A DNA stretch of 64,000 nt from positions 397,478 through 461,477 of the forward strand of contig NZ_LLWP01000002.1 in assembly GCF_001412215.1 (NCBI RefSeq), given 5' to 3'. Below, piece by piece: positions 52,637 through 61,649 of this stretch; position 1 is the first letter of the stretch, and each line of letters starts with the position of its first letter. The notes under the pieces are model-generated. The model was not told the DNA's origin and did no database searches. It was given only the letters and a program-made list of their open reading frames with translations. Both the position numbers and the translations under genes were made by a program. This stretch comes from Pedobacter sp. Hv1. GTDB lineage: Bacteria; Bacteroidota; Bacteroidia; Sphingobacteriales; Sphingobacteriaceae.

Positions 52637-53683
52637 TTACTTTTTCGACTTCATTCGTTTTAAAAAAGACAGTAAAACCTTTTCGTCATTTTGCAAAGCG
52701 GTAAAACTATTTACATTTGCCGTAGCTACTTTCTTTAAATAATTGTGCAATTCATCATTTTCGTAACTTTCTAATAGTGCCGGAAACACATAAGCACTTT
52801 TACAAACTGCCCTGGTATTGCCCAATTTATTGGCTACACAGTCTAAAACTTTTACAATAACCTTTTTTTTAGGTTCATCAAGATTTTGGTGGGCACAATA
52901 GGCCAACTGCCTCAGTGCTTCTAAAGTACCGCCCCATGTCCTAAAATCCTTTGCTGTAAAATCGCAAGCTGTTATTTCTCTAATGTAGTTGTTAATCATA
53001 CCAGAGTCAACCGCTTTATGCTCCCTGCCCTTGGTATAAAATTGAAACAGTTCTTGACCAGGAATATCTTTACATTTTTTAACCAATCTGGTTAAATTTC
53101 TATCATTCAATTTAACCTCTTGTTTTACACCTTTTTTACCTACAAAACTTAAAATAGATTGGCCTTCCAATTGTTTAAAATGTTGATCTTTTAATGTACT
53201 TAAGCCATAGCTGCCATAAGTTGTTTTGTAAGTTTCATTGCCAATTCTGATTAACGTTTGTTGCATTACCTGCATACAAATGGCCAATACCTTTCTTTCG
53301 TCGAGTGCTTTCCTTTTTAAATCTTTTGCAATCTGTTTTCTGGCAGCTGGCAATGCTTTTCCAAATTCTAACAACCTAAAATATTTATGGTCAGCTCTTC
53401 TTGCAGTCCACTCTTCGTGGTAACGGTATTGCTTTCTACCTGCCGCATCAATACCTATGGCCTGCAGGTAACCATTTTTCTTAGGCGAAATCCAAACATC
53501 TTGCCATACTGGCGGCAATACCAACTTCTTGATCCGCTCTAAATCTGTATTGCTTTTTATTCGCTCGCTTTTGCTATCCACATAATAGAAATTGCCTGGC
53601 TTTCCTTTTCTATAAATTCCTGGCATAGCCGGATGAACATATACTAAACTACTCGAATTGATCACTTCTGCAACTGGAACCAT
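52637..53683 (-). CDS. type IB DNA topoisomerase
   Basis: A 348-residue poxvirus-like eukaryotic-type topoisomerase. The N-terminal DNA-clamp domain (about 1-90) has GIYRKGKPGNFYYVDS and LPPVWQDVWISP. The catalytic part has RIGNETYKTTYGSYGLSTLKDQH, LVKKCKDIPGQELFQFY, TAKDFRTWGGTLEAL and the C-terminal nucleophile tyrosine in CKSAYVFPALLE. It relaxes supercoils through a 3'-phosphotyrosine link. Bacterial topo IB is found in a minority of bacteria, including many Bacteroidota. It is alone on its strand between two convergent or divergent genes. Confidence 0.93.
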   Translation of the reverse strand: MVPVAEVINSSSLVYVHPAMPGIYRKGKPGNFYYVDSKSERIKSNTDLERIKKLVLPPVWQDVWISPKKNGYLQAIGIDAAGRKQYRYHEEWTARRADHKYFRLLEFGKALPAARKQIAKDLKRKALDERKVLAICMQVMQQTLIRIGNETYKTTYGSYGLSTLKDQHFKQLEGQSILSFVGKKGVKQEVKLNDRNLTRLVKKCKDIPGQELFQFYTKGREHKAVDSGMINNYIREITACDFTAKDFRTWGGTLEALRQLAYCAHQNLDEPKKKVIVKVLDCVANKLGNTRAVCKSAYVFPALLESYENDELHNYLKKVATANVNSFTALQNDEKVLLSFLKRMKSKK

Positions 53684-53745
53684 CTCTATTTAAGGAAAAA
53701 TATCAGTGAAATTTTTAGTTATTTTGTTCTTTAAAACAACATCAC

Positions 53746-54654
53746 ATGAAAATAGTTTTTATGGGTACGCCCGATTTTGCTGTAGCTTCTTTAAGCGCCT
53801 TAAAACAAGCAGGTTTAGATATTGTTGGCGTAGTAACTGCCGCAGATAAGCCTGCCGGACGTGGTCAGAAACTGAACGAAAGCGCCGTAAAAAAATATGC
53901 TGTTGAGCAGGGTATAAAGGTTTTACAACCCCTTAAATTAAAAGATACTGCATTTATTGACGAACTGAGATCGTTAAAAGCTGATCTTTTTGTTGTAGTT
54001 GCTTTTAGAATGTTGCCAGAAATAGTATGGAACATGCCACCAAAAGGTACCATTAATCTTCATGGTTCTTTATTGCCCCAATACCGTGGTGCTGCTCCCA
54101 TCAATCATGTCATTATCAACGGAGAAAAAGAAAGTGGCGTAACTACATTTTTCTTAAAACAGGAAATTGATACTGGCGACATCATCTTTTCTGATGCCAT
54201 AGAAATTACCGATGATGAAACTGCTGGTACCCTACACGACAAATTAATGGTTGTTGGTGCAAATCTACTGGTAAAAACAGTGAAGGCCATTGAAGCCGAT
54301 GACTATAATGAAGTACCACAGCCCCAGAGCGATGAATTAAAAACTGCACCGAAAATATTTAAGGATTTCTGCAAAGTTGATTGGAACCAACCTAGCCAAG
54401 TGATCTACAACCTTATTCGTGGTTTAAGCCCATACCCTACTGCATTTTGCACTTTAAATGATAAAAGTTTAAAAATATTCAAAGCAGAGCTTGAAGATAG
54501 AGAACCTGGAATTTCTACAGGTGCTTTTTTAACCGATGGTAAAACTTATTTAAAATTTGCCGCGAAAGATGGTTTCATCAAGCTGATAGATGTACAATTT
54601 GAAGGGAAGAAAAGAATGTTGATTGATGAATTTCTGAGAGGAATGCGTTTATAA
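53746..54654 (+). CDS. fmt: methionyl-tRNA formyltransferase
   Basis: A 302-residue enzyme that formylates initiator Met-tRNA. The N-terminus MKIVFMGTPDFAVASLSAL is the Fmt signature, and the formyl-transfer loop HGSLLPQYRGAAPIN (about 105-120) holds the catalytic His and Asn region. EIDTGDI and a C-terminal OB-like domain (GLSPYPTAFCTL) follow. The usual partner def (peptide deformylase) is not next to it. An imperfectly U-tailed hairpin terminator follows. The start ATG is unambiguous. Confidence 0.96.
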   Translation: MKIVFMGTPDFAVASLSALKQAGLDIVGVVTAADKPAGRGQKLNESAVKKYAVEQGIKVLQPLKLKDTAFIDELRSLKADLFVVVAFRMLPEIVWNMPPKGTINLHGSLLPQYRGAAPINHVIINGEKESGVTTFFLKQEIDTGDIIFSDAIEITDDETAGTLHDKLMVVGANLLVKTVKAIEADDYNEVPQPQSDELKTAPKIFKDFCKVDWNQPSQVIYNLIRGLSPYPTAFCTLNDKSLKIFKAELEDREPGISTGAFLTDGKTYLKFAAKDGFIKLIDVQFEGKKRMLIDEFLRGMRL

Positions 54655-54663
54655 GTTACTACA

Positions 54664-54693
54664 AACAGGCAGGCCATTACAGCACTGCCTGTT
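54664..54693. terminator. hairpin terminator between fmt and the convergent gene
   Basis: AACAGGCAG (54664-54672), 12-nt loop, CTGCCTGTT (54685-54693), then ATTTCATT. It lies 10 bp after fmt and before the stop of the minus-strand gene; the T tail is weak. Confidence 0.6.
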
Positions 54694-54708
54694 ATTTCAT
54701 TAAATGAC

Positions 54709-55464
54709 CTATCTACGATTATAGGCTTCAACAGCTCTTTCTATTTTTCTTGAGCCAGAGCTTTGAATTAAATAACCACCAAGCCCTAAACCAGCACCAA
54801 GCCCCATTAACACAAAACTCCCAGTATCGTTCGTCGTTTCATAGTTGGGCATGTGTCCATATGGGGTAAAGCCATTTTGCTTAAGTCCACTACCCGAAAG
54901 AAGCGTTATTGCACTGGCAATAATTGAAGCTCCAGCCGCTACATACATAATGGTGCCTGTTGTTCTACTTTTCCGATAACTCTTTAACAGATCCAAACTC
55001 TCCTGATTGTCGGCCATATCTTTACTTAGGTTTTTGTAACTTACCTTTTTAAGGTCAGATAAGCCTTTGTTATAAAACATCCGCGTATCAACAGCTTGCC
55101 TTCTTCTGTCACTAAACCTGTAATAATCTATCTCATAAGGAATAGGGTTGTAAGTTACTTCTTGATAAAGATTGATCTTTCCATCTATAATTCTTTCGGC
55201 AAAAGATACTTCTCCCAAAAAGTTCAATTTTCGTGTATTGGCATAGAAACCATCTTCATTATTAAAGAACTTAACCTTTTGAGTAGATACTCTTCGAGAA
55301 TCGGCTCTCAGTGTCCAAGACCCCATCACATCGGGCCGCAGCCTAACCTTTTGTGCATAGATGGTAGAGTCTGAATAGAGGTACAGAAAGTTTCTGGATT
55401 CGTTCTCTTGCGAACGAGCGTTAAGGGCATAGCAAGCCATAACGATGAGGAATAATTTTTTCAT
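54709..55464 (-). CDS. secreted or membrane-anchored protein of unknown function
   Basis: A 251-residue protein with a signal peptide (about 1-19, NARSQ). The middle is a basic, Tyr-rich beta region (ESRNFLYLYSDSTIYAQKVRLRP), then a Lys/Ser stretch, then two Gly/Ala-rich hydrophobic segments (about 174-195 and 216-235) that may be membrane hairpins. I do not recognise a family. It lies alone between fmt (convergent) and a repeat region on its 5' side. No clear promoter was found upstream. Confidence 0.55.
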   Translation of the reverse strand: MKKLFLIVMACYALNARSQENESRNFLYLYSDSTIYAQKVRLRPDVMGSWTLRADSRRVSTQKVKFFNNEDGFYANTRKLNFLGEVSFAERIIDGKINLYQEVTYNPIPYEIDYYRFSDRRRQAVDTRMFYNKGLSDLKKVSYKNLSKDMADNQESLDLLKSYRKSRTTGTIMYVAAGASIIASAITLLSGSGLKQNGFTPYGHMPNYETTNDTGSFVLMGLGAGLGLGGYLIQSSGSRKIERAVEAYNRR

Positions 55465-55552
55465 ATCGATTTACATTTGTGTGTACGCAATAACACACAA
55501 ATTTCATTCCTAAAGTCTTTTGTAAGTAATAAAATACAATTGGGAGGGTAAG

Positions 55553-55721
55553 GAGTTGAAAGTTATAAGTAGAAAGTTCAAAGCAGAAAGTAGAAAGCCC
55601 AAGGCTTAAAGCGGAAAGCTTAATGCTAAAAGCCTAAGGCACCTAGTATGCAACCTATAGCTTATAGCCCATAACTCGTAACTCACAACCCATAACCTTC
55701 AACCCTCGCAACCCACAACCC
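55553..55721. repeat. two facing heptamer arrays after pabC-like gene
   Basis: First half (55553-55643): 13 units of plus-strand heptamers such as AAGTTAT, AAGTAGA, AAGTTCA, AAGCAGA. Second half (55651-55721): about 10 units such as TAACTCA, CAACCCA, TAACCTT, with one 2-bp slip at 55707-55708; on the minus strand they read RGYTRNR. The second half touches the stop codon of the aminotransferase gene. The halves are roughly inverted, so RNA through both could fold on itself. Confidence 0.88.
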
Positions 55722-56558
55722 CTACAAGGCGTTCAGTTTGGCATTTAAAGTTTTAGCTACTTCATTGAAATAACGTTTTCTACCGTAACCCATTACCCAT
55801 CTAATTCCGCTACTGGCATTGGTTACAAAAACCTCTTCGGCTTCATTTAAGATTTCTGGATTGATTTGTGCCTCTATTAAAGGAATATGATGTGTTTTAG
55901 CCAATTTCAAAACTACATTTCTCATTACTCCAGCTACACAGCCCTCTGAAAGTGCTGGTGTATAAATCTGTTTCTGATAAACAACAAAAACATTCGAACT
56001 GGTACTTTCGCACAAAAACCCATTTTGATTTAAGATCAAAGCCTCATCCAAGCGGTGTTGTTTTTGGTACAACCCTGCCATGATATACAATAAGGCATTG
56101 CTGGTTTTATAATTTGATAGTTTATTAATCGGTTTAGTGATTTCGTCGTAAACATCAATGATCAATCCTTTTTGATTCAATTCGTATTCAGCATGTTCCA
56201 ATTGCATAGCCTCCAACAAATAACCAACCTTATTACTTTGTGGAGTATATAATCCTTCTCCATCACGATAAATAGTTAATCGGAAACGGACATTCCCATT
56301 CAACCTGTTCTTCTTAAAAAGTTCGGCTGTTTTTTGTCTTAAAAAATATTCATCGAGCAATGCATAACCCTCCATTTTCAAGGCTTTCATTCCCGCACGC
56401 AGCCGATCGGCATGTTGCTCGGCAAATTGCAATTTCCCATTACACATCCGCATCGATTCAAACAAACCATCGCCAAATTTAAAACTACGGTTGCTTGCCT
56501 TAATTACTGCTTCATCTGCAGCAAAAAATTCATCATTTAATAAAATATATTGCGGCAT
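55722..56558 (-). CDS. class IV aminotransferase (aminodeoxychorismate lyase / D-amino-acid type)
   Basis: A 278-residue PLP enzyme. NRSFKFGDGLFESMRM near residue 25-40 and YKTSNALLYIMAGLYQ with the PLP lysine (about residue 145) are class IV marks. NQNGFLCESTSSNVFVV gives the Glu-S-N motif and VTNASSGIRWV the C-terminal loop. Members include PabC, branched-chain and D-amino-acid transaminases. The size and an N-terminus with no longer extension favour aminodeoxychorismate lyase (folate synthesis), but this is not certain. It lies 3 bp after the rluD-like gene. Confidence 0.8.
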   Translation of the reverse strand: MPQYILLNDEFFAADEAVIKASNRSFKFGDGLFESMRMCNGKLQFAEQHADRLRAGMKALKMEGYALLDEYFLRQKTAELFKKNRLNGNVRFRLTIYRDGEGLYTPQSNKVGYLLEAMQLEHAEYELNQKGLIIDVYDEITKPINKLSNYKTSNALLYIMAGLYQKQHRLDEALILNQNGFLCESTSSNVFVVYQKQIYTPALSEGCVAGVMRNVVLKLAKTHHIPLIEAQINPEILNEAEEVFVTNASSGIRWVMGYGRKRYFNEVAKTLNAKLNAL

Positions 56559-56561
56559 AAA

Positions 56562-57590
56562 TTATTGCGGTTGTGATGAATAATTTCTCCATTTCGTTAA
56601 AACAGCATCAAAATCTGTAGGTAATGGCGCTTGAAACTCCATATATTCTTTAGTTGTTGGATGAATAAAACCTAAAGTTTGTGCATGTAATGCCTGACGT
56701 GGCATTAATTCAAAACAATTACTTACAAATTGTTTGTACTTGGTAAATGTTGTGCCCTTTAAAATCTTATCTCCACCATAATTGGCATCGCTAAAAAGCG
56801 GATGACCAATATGTTGCATATGCGCCCTAATCTGATGGGTTCTACCTGTTTCTAATTGACAACTGATTAAGGTTACATAGCCCAAACGCTCCAATACCGT
56901 ATAATTGGTTGCAGACCACTTGCCTTTCTCTTCATCATCATAAACATCCATTACAATACGGTTCTTTAAACTTCTACCAATGTAACCTTCTACCCTACCA
57001 TCTTTTTCTATATCGCCCCAAGCCAATGCAACGTATTTTCTGGTAATGCTATGGTCAAAAAACTGTTTGGCCAGCTTGGTCATCGTAATTTCGTTTTTAC
57101 TGATCAGCAAAAGACCAGAAGTATCCTTGTCAATTCGATGTACCAAGCCAGGTCTACCATCATTACCTGGTAAAGTTGGCAATTGTTCAAAATGGTAAGC
57201 CAAGGCGTTAACTAATGTACCAGTGTAGTTATTAAAACCAGGATGCACAACCATACCAGCAGGCTTATTCACCACTAACAGATCGGCATCTTCATAGACA
57301 ATGCTCAATGGAATATTTTCTGGATAAACTTCAGTATCACGAGGTGGATGCGCAAAAACAATAGAAATCTCATCAAAAGGTTTTACCTTATAACTCGCTT
57401 TTATAGTCGCTTTGTTTACCAAAACATTCCCTGCGTCAATTGCATTCTGGATTCGGTTTCGTGAAGCATTTACTATACGGTGCATTAAAAACTTGTCGAT
57501 TCTTAATAGCGACTGTCCTTTATCTACGACAATATTAAAATGTTCAAATAAATCCTGCTCTTCTTCCTGCTCTATAATATTGTTTTCCAT
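56562..57590 (-). CDS. RluA/RluD-family pseudouridine synthase
   Basis: A 342-residue enzyme with an S4 RNA-binding domain at residues ~20-85 (DKFLMHRIVNASRNRIQNAIDAG) and a catalytic domain: HRIDKDTSGLLLISKN with the catalytic Asp, then IGRSLKNRIVMDVY, LETGRTHQIRAHMQHIGHPLFSDANYGG. The S4 domain plus length fits RluD-type synthases that modify large-subunit rRNA helix 69. It is followed by the class IV aminotransferase after 3 bp. No further partner is seen. Confidence 0.92.
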   Translation of the reverse strand: MENNIIEQEEEQDLFEHFNIVVDKGQSLLRIDKFLMHRIVNASRNRIQNAIDAGNVLVNKATIKASYKVKPFDEISIVFAHPPRDTEVYPENIPLSIVYEDADLLVVNKPAGMVVHPGFNNYTGTLVNALAYHFEQLPTLPGNDGRPGLVHRIDKDTSGLLLISKNEITMTKLAKQFFDHSITRKYVALAWGDIEKDGRVEGYIGRSLKNRIVMDVYDDEEKGKWSATNYTVLERLGYVTLISCQLETGRTHQIRAHMQHIGHPLFSDANYGGDKILKGTTFTKYKQFVSNCFELMPRQALHAQTLGFIHPTTKEYMEFQAPLPTDFDAVLTKWRNYSSQPQ

Positions 57591-57781
57591 GCTGCAAAAA
57601 TAGGATTAACAAATTGATAATTTAAAAAAAAAGAAATTGGCCCCTTTTTTGCAATGTGGTGGTTCTAATCTATCTACCCATGAAAAACCTTACTCAAAAC
57701 ATTAAAATTTTATTCAATTTTTTTCCTTATCTGATCAGAAAGATATACTTTCGTCATTGATAACCAAACAGATATAAGAAA

Positions 57782-58822
57782 ATGAAAATAAAATCAGCTA
57801 TACTCAGGTCTTCATTGATTCTGAGTTTTTTTGTATTACCCCTTTCCTTATTTGCTCAAAATGATATAGGAGATTTGTTCAAATCTGGCCCTGAGGATGC
57901 CACAAAGCTAGTTTCTGCTTATGTTAATCCACTTTTTAAAGGTTTGGGTGTTGGTTTAAATTCTGGGTGGACCAATACTGCGAAAACAAAAGGTCCTTTA
58001 AGATTCGATTTAAGAATTACAGCTACCGCAGCATTTGTGCCTACTTCCGATCGTTCTTATGATGTAAACCAGCTTGGCTTAAAAGACATTAGACCTGTAA
58101 ACAAATTTGAAAGCACGGGTCCTACTGCTTTTGGTAAAGATCAAGAAGGTGCAGAAATGGAATTTTATAGCAATGGTATCTCTAGTGGAAGCTTTAGATT
58201 ACCAAAAGGTTCTGGTCTTAATTTTGTTCCATCTCCACAAGTACAATTAACCGTTGGTATTTTAAACAATGTAGATGTTGCATTTAGGTATGTTCCAAAA
58301 ATTAAGTTAGGTGATGATGCTGGTAGTTTAAACCTTTTTGGGGTGGGCGCAAAAGTAGAGTTAATTCCCCTGTTTATGGGTAAAAAGCCGACAATTAACC
58401 CCATAGATCTTGCTGTGGCTTTCGGTTACACCAAGGTAAAATATAATATTCCATTAGATATTAACAATCAATCTACTTCTAACCAACATGTCGATATCGA
58501 ATTGAATGGTTTTAGTGCTGAGGCAATCGTATCTAAAAAGATTTTGTTCTTTACTCCTTTTGCTAGCATTGGTTACAACTCTTCAACCTCTAGCTTAAAG
58601 GCTTTGGGCAGTTATGAGTTTGATGTTCCAGTTACCCCTACCACACCAACTGGAAAGAAAACTTATGTAGACCCGGTAAGCATTAAACAAACTGATGTAG
58701 GGGGAATGAAAGCCGCTTTAGGTTTTCAGCTTCAATTTGCATTTTTTAAATTATATGGCTCTTACACTGTTTCAAAATACAGCTACGCAAATGCTGGAAT
58801 AGGATTTGGGTTCGGTAAATAA
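57782..58822 (+). CDS. DUF6588 secreted barrel-like protein
   Basis: A 346-residue protein with a signal peptide (about 1-25, LFAQ). The start has NDIGDLFKSGPEDATKLVSAYVNPLFKGLGVGLNSGW, the DUF6588 N-terminus. The rest alternates Gly/aromatic beta-strands (LNFVPSPQVQLTVGILNNVDVAFRYVPKI) and ends with YANAGIGFGFGK, so it is probably an outer-membrane or periplasmic barrel. No function is known for the family. TACTTTCG (57746-57753) is a plausible -7 element. A strong terminator follows within 20 bp. Confidence 0.8.
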   Translation: MKIKSAILRSSLILSFFVLPLSLFAQNDIGDLFKSGPEDATKLVSAYVNPLFKGLGVGLNSGWTNTAKTKGPLRFDLRITATAAFVPTSDRSYDVNQLGLKDIRPVNKFESTGPTAFGKDQEGAEMEFYSNGISSGSFRLPKGSGLNFVPSPQVQLTVGILNNVDVAFRYVPKIKLGDDAGSLNLFGVGAKVELIPLFMGKKPTINPIDLAVAFGYTKVKYNIPLDINNQSTSNQHVDIELNGFSAEAIVSKKILFFTPFASIGYNSSTSSLKALGSYEFDVPVTPTTPTGKKTYVDPVSIKQTDVGGMKAALGFQLQFAFFKLYGSYTVSKYSYANAGIGFGFGK

Positions 58823-58840
58823 TATTTTAAAACTTCATTT

Positions 58841-58870
58841 AAAAAGCTTCTCTTTGGGGAAGCTTTTTTT
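58841..58870 (+). terminator. intrinsic terminator after the DUF6588 gene
   Basis: AAAAAGCTTC (58841-58850) and GAAGCTTTTT (58859-58868) form a 10-bp stem with an 8-nt loop and a T run. The next gene starts 5 bp after it, so it must carry its own signals or escape termination. Confidence 0.88.
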
Positions 58871-58874
58871 ATAG

Positions 58875-59753
58875 ATGCAAATTTTTAGTCCCATCCATCA
58901 GGTTCACTTCACTCCATTAAATGAAGTTTTTGTAAAAAGAGACGACCTGATAGACCCTTATATTTCGGGCAATAAATGGCGTAAGCTCAAGTACATTTTA
59001 GCAGATGTAAAAGCAAAAGGCAAAACACATTTGGTTACCTTTGGTGGTGCCTATTCTAACCATTTGGTAGCTACCGCTGCTGCAGCTGCAAGAAACAATT
59101 TAACAGCTACAGCATTTGTACGTGGTGAAAATGTAACCAATGAAATGTTATTGATCTGCCGCTTATTTGGCATGAATTTGATTTTTACAGATCGCGAGCA
59201 ATACAAAAATAAACAAGCACTCTTCGATACCCATTTTGGTTCAGCCCAAGAAGCCTATTTTATTGATGAAGGTGGGGCAAGTGCAGCTGCTGTACTGGGT
59301 TGTGCAGAAGTGATAGAAGAACTGCCCACACATTTCGATCATATCTTTTGTGCCGCCGGAACTGGCACTACTGCTGCAGGCTTATTGAAAGGCATCAATG
59401 CTCAAAGTTTGGCTACCCAACTTCATGTTGTGCCAGTTTTAAAAGGGGGGAGTTTCATCAAAGACGAAATTCTTACCTACGAAAACAATACAACCAAGTT
59501 AACACTCCACACCGATTATCATTTTGGAGGTTATGCCAAAACAACACCAGAACTGCTTCAGTTTATTAAAAAATTCACCGCCGAAACGGGAATGCTAATT
59601 GATCCTGTTTATACTGCAAAAATGTTTTATGCCCTTACAGATTTAACTCAAAAAGGCCATTTCAAAAAAGACGTAAAAATTTTAGCCATCCACACTGGTG
59701 GATTGCTGGGGATTTTGGGAATGCAAGATCAATTGAATGCAGTTTTAAGATAA
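58875..59753 (+). CDS. PLP-dependent D-cysteine desulfhydrase / ACC deaminase family
   Basis: A 292-residue fold-type-II PLP enzyme. The N-terminus VKRDDLIDPYISGNKWRKLKYIL carries the PLP lysine (SGNKWRK, near residue 36). TFGGAYSNHLVATAAAAARN follows, and CAAGTGTTAAGLLKG is the phosphate-binding loop. The family includes 1-aminocyclopropane-1-carboxylate deaminase and D-cysteine desulfhydrase; the distinguishing residues cannot be judged reliably here. It starts 5 bp after the DUF6588 terminator. The last 9 bp overlap the convergent cold-shock-like gene. Confidence 0.85.
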   Translation: MQIFSPIHQVHFTPLNEVFVKRDDLIDPYISGNKWRKLKYILADVKAKGKTHLVTFGGAYSNHLVATAAAAARNNLTATAFVRGENVTNEMLLICRLFGMNLIFTDREQYKNKQALFDTHFGSAQEAYFIDEGGASAAAVLGCAEVIEELPTHFDHIFCAAGTGTTAAGLLKGINAQSLATQLHVVPVLKGGSFIKDEILTYENNTTKLTLHTDYHFGGYAKTTPELLQFIKKFTAETGMLIDPVYTAKMFYALTDLTQKGHFKKDVKILAIHTGGLLGILGMQDQLNAVLR

Positions 59754-59939
59754 CTTTACCTTAGTAGCTCTCATTTTATGATTTTCTGTCACCACCTCAA
59801 ACGCTACCTCATCTAAAATTTCTACTTCGTGAGGGCAATCTGCCTTTAAAAAACCGTATTCTATATTCGTACTACTATCCTTAATGTTTCCTATTCCTTT
59901 AATAGAATTGAAACTAATTACTACTCCATATCTCATCAT
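59745..59939 (-). CDS. small cold-shock-domain-like protein
   Basis: The gene is read from the ATG pair at 59939/59936; the longer frame starts with TTG and has no homology. The 64-residue product RYGVVISFNSIKGIGNIKD, then YGFLKADCP and DEVAFEVVTENHKMRATKVKL, has the layout of a cold-shock domain. RNP1 is KGIGNI rather than KGFGFI, and RNP2 is IEYGF rather than VFVHF. RNA binding is therefore uncertain. The 3' end overlaps the plus-strand PLP gene by 9 bp. Confidence 0.62.
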   Translation of the reverse strand: MMRYGVVISFNSIKGIGNIKDSSTNIEYGFLKADCPHEVEILDEVAFEVVTENHKMRATKVKLS

Positions 59940-60140
59940 CCTGTTTTTTAAATGTAGGGTAAGGTAGGCATTATTTATTGGGGATTTTTTAAAATAAAAT
60001 GAGCCCAAAAGAAGAAATCTGACAGTTTTTAATGTTTTTATTTTTCCACAATTCTTAAAAACTACACATCTTTTTAACAAAAAGTAACTTTAAATCGTTT
60101 AAACCTAGTTTTTACCTAAAAAGCTCAAATAGTGCTTAAA

Positions 60141-60171
60141 TTTGATAATTAGGCACATTTTACTACTTTTG
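60141..60171 (+). promoter_or_regulatory. consensus promoter of the lysine 6-transaminase gene
   Basis: TTTG (60141-60144), exactly 19 bp, then TACTTTTG (60164-60171), a full match to the Bacteroidota -33/-7 consensus. The start lies about 16 nt before the ATG at 60194. Confidence 0.75.
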
Positions 60172-60193
60172 AAAATACCAAAATATAAAATTT

Positions 60194-61525
60194 ATGTACA
60201 AACTTAGTGTAGCACCAGATCAGGTAAACCAAACTTTACAGCAACATATTTTAGCAGATGGTTTCGACCTTACCTATGATATGGAAAAAAGTAATGGTGC
60301 TTATATTTATGACTCAAAATATAACCGCCAACTGTTAGACTTCTTTACTTGTTTTGCATCAGTACCATTGGGTTATAACCACCCAAAAATGATCAATGAT
60401 GAAGCTTTTAAACACAACTTGCTTTTAGCAGCTTTAGCTAACCCATCAAACTCTGATGTATATACACAACAATATGCAGAGTTTGTAGCTACTTTCTCTA
60501 AAGTTGGTATTCCTTCGTACCTACCACACGCTTTCTTTATTGCAGGTGGAGCTTTAGCAGTAGAAAATGCCCTTAAAGTGGCTATGGACTGGAAAGTACA
60601 AAAGAATTTCGCAAAAGGATATAAAGAAGAAAAAGGCTTCAAGGTATTGCATTTCGAAAAAGCATTCCATGGTCGTTCGGGCTATACCTTAAGTTTAACC
60701 AATACCTTACCAGATAAAACCAAGTGGTTTGCCAAATTCGACTGGCCTAGAGTAACTGTACCACAGGTTAAATTCCCATTAATTGATGCCAATTTAGCAA
60801 CAGCTGAAGAAACAGAAATTGCCTCTATTGCACAAATTAAAAAAGCCTTTGCAGAAAATAAAGATGAAATCTGTGCCATATTGGTAGAGCCCATCCAATC
60901 TGAAGGTGGAGACAACCACTTACGCGAAGAATTTTTAATTAAACTTCGTCAATTGGCCGATGAAAATGAAGCCTTTTTGATCTTTGATGAAGTGCAAACA
61001 GGTGTAGGTTTAACAGGGAAATTCTGGTGCCACCAACACTTTAGCGAGCAGGCACAACCAGATATTGTTGCTTTTGGTAAAAAAATGCAAGTTTGTGGTA
61101 TCTTGGTGGGTAAAAAAGTAGAAGAAGTTGAAGGCAATGTATTTAAGGTGCCTTCGCGTATCAATTCGACTTGGGGTGGTAATTTAGTAGATATGGTACG
61201 TTCTACACAGATCTTAAACATCCTGCACGAAGATCAACTTTGTCAAAATGCAACAGAAGTTGGCGAATACCTTAAACAAAATTTAGCACAATTGGCTCAA
61301 AAACATAGCAAAATGAGCAATGTACGTGGTCGTGGCTTATTGTGTGCTTTCGATTTTCCAACCAAGGAAATGCGCAATGATTTTATCCAAAAAGGAATGG
61401 AGCACAATGTGATGTTTTTAGGCTGTGGTAATCAGACCATTCGTTTCCGTCCGGCTTTATGTATCGAGAAAAAACATATAGACCAAGGTATGGAAGCTAT
61501 GGAAAAGATTTTGCCAACGATATAA
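60194..61525 (+). CDS. lat: L-lysine 6-transaminase
   Basis: A 443-residue class III aminotransferase. The N-terminal block DGFDLTYDMEKSNGAYIYDSKYNRQLLDFFTCFASVPLGYNHPKM is distinctive of lysine 6-transaminases, split here only by position. FIAGGALAVENALK, EPIQSEGGDNH, FDEVQTGVGLTGKFW and FGKKMQVCG (PLP lysine) follow. The enzyme moves the epsilon-amino group of lysine to 2-oxoglutarate to give aminoadipate semialdehyde. It has a consensus promoter and is followed by palindromic repeats. The acyl-CoA dehydrogenase nearby may act later in the same degradation. Confidence 0.9.
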   Translation: MYKLSVAPDQVNQTLQQHILADGFDLTYDMEKSNGAYIYDSKYNRQLLDFFTCFASVPLGYNHPKMINDEAFKHNLLLAALANPSNSDVYTQQYAEFVATFSKVGIPSYLPHAFFIAGGALAVENALKVAMDWKVQKNFAKGYKEEKGFKVLHFEKAFHGRSGYTLSLTNTLPDKTKWFAKFDWPRVTVPQVKFPLIDANLATAEETEIASIAQIKKAFAENKDEICAILVEPIQSEGGDNHLREEFLIKLRQLADENEAFLIFDEVQTGVGLTGKFWCHQHFSEQAQPDIVAFGKKMQVCGILVGKKVEEVEGNVFKVPSRINSTWGGNLVDMVRSTQILNILHEDQLCQNATEVGEYLKQNLAQLAQKHSKMSNVRGRGLLCAFDFPTKEMRNDFIQKGMEHNVMFLGCGNQTIRFRPALCIEKKHIDQGMEAMEKILPTI

Positions 61526-61535
61526 TTATACAAAT

Positions 61536-61564
61536 GTTGGTCGGGATTTGAAATCCCGACCAAC
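61536..61564. repeat. 14-bp palindrome (REP-like) after lat
   Basis: A near-uninterrupted palindrome: arms GTTGGTCGGGATTT and its exact complement around one G. It lies 11 bp after the lat stop. It may serve as the terminator of lat, but no T run follows. Confidence 0.8.
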
Positions 61565-61582
61565 TGTTACAATAAATAGAAT

Positions 61583-61640
61583 GTCAGTCTGAGCTTGTCG
61601 AAGACCAATGTAAAAAATGCTTCGACAAGCTCAGACTGAC
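61583..61640. repeat. 21-bp inverted repeat (REP-like) after lat
   Basis: Perfect 21-bp arms (61583-61603 with 61620-61640) starting GTCAGTCTGAGCTTGTCG around a 16-bp loop. The word family GTCTGAGCTTGTCGAAG recurs in Bacteroidota genomes as a dispersed palindrome. No T run follows. Confidence 0.85.
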
Positions 61641-61649
61641 AACCCTTTA

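Noticed and set aside
59940..60080. Longer form of the cold-shock-like protein from TTG at 60080
   Set aside because: The extra 47 residues are low-complexity and have no homology; the ATG pair at 59939/59936 fits the domain.
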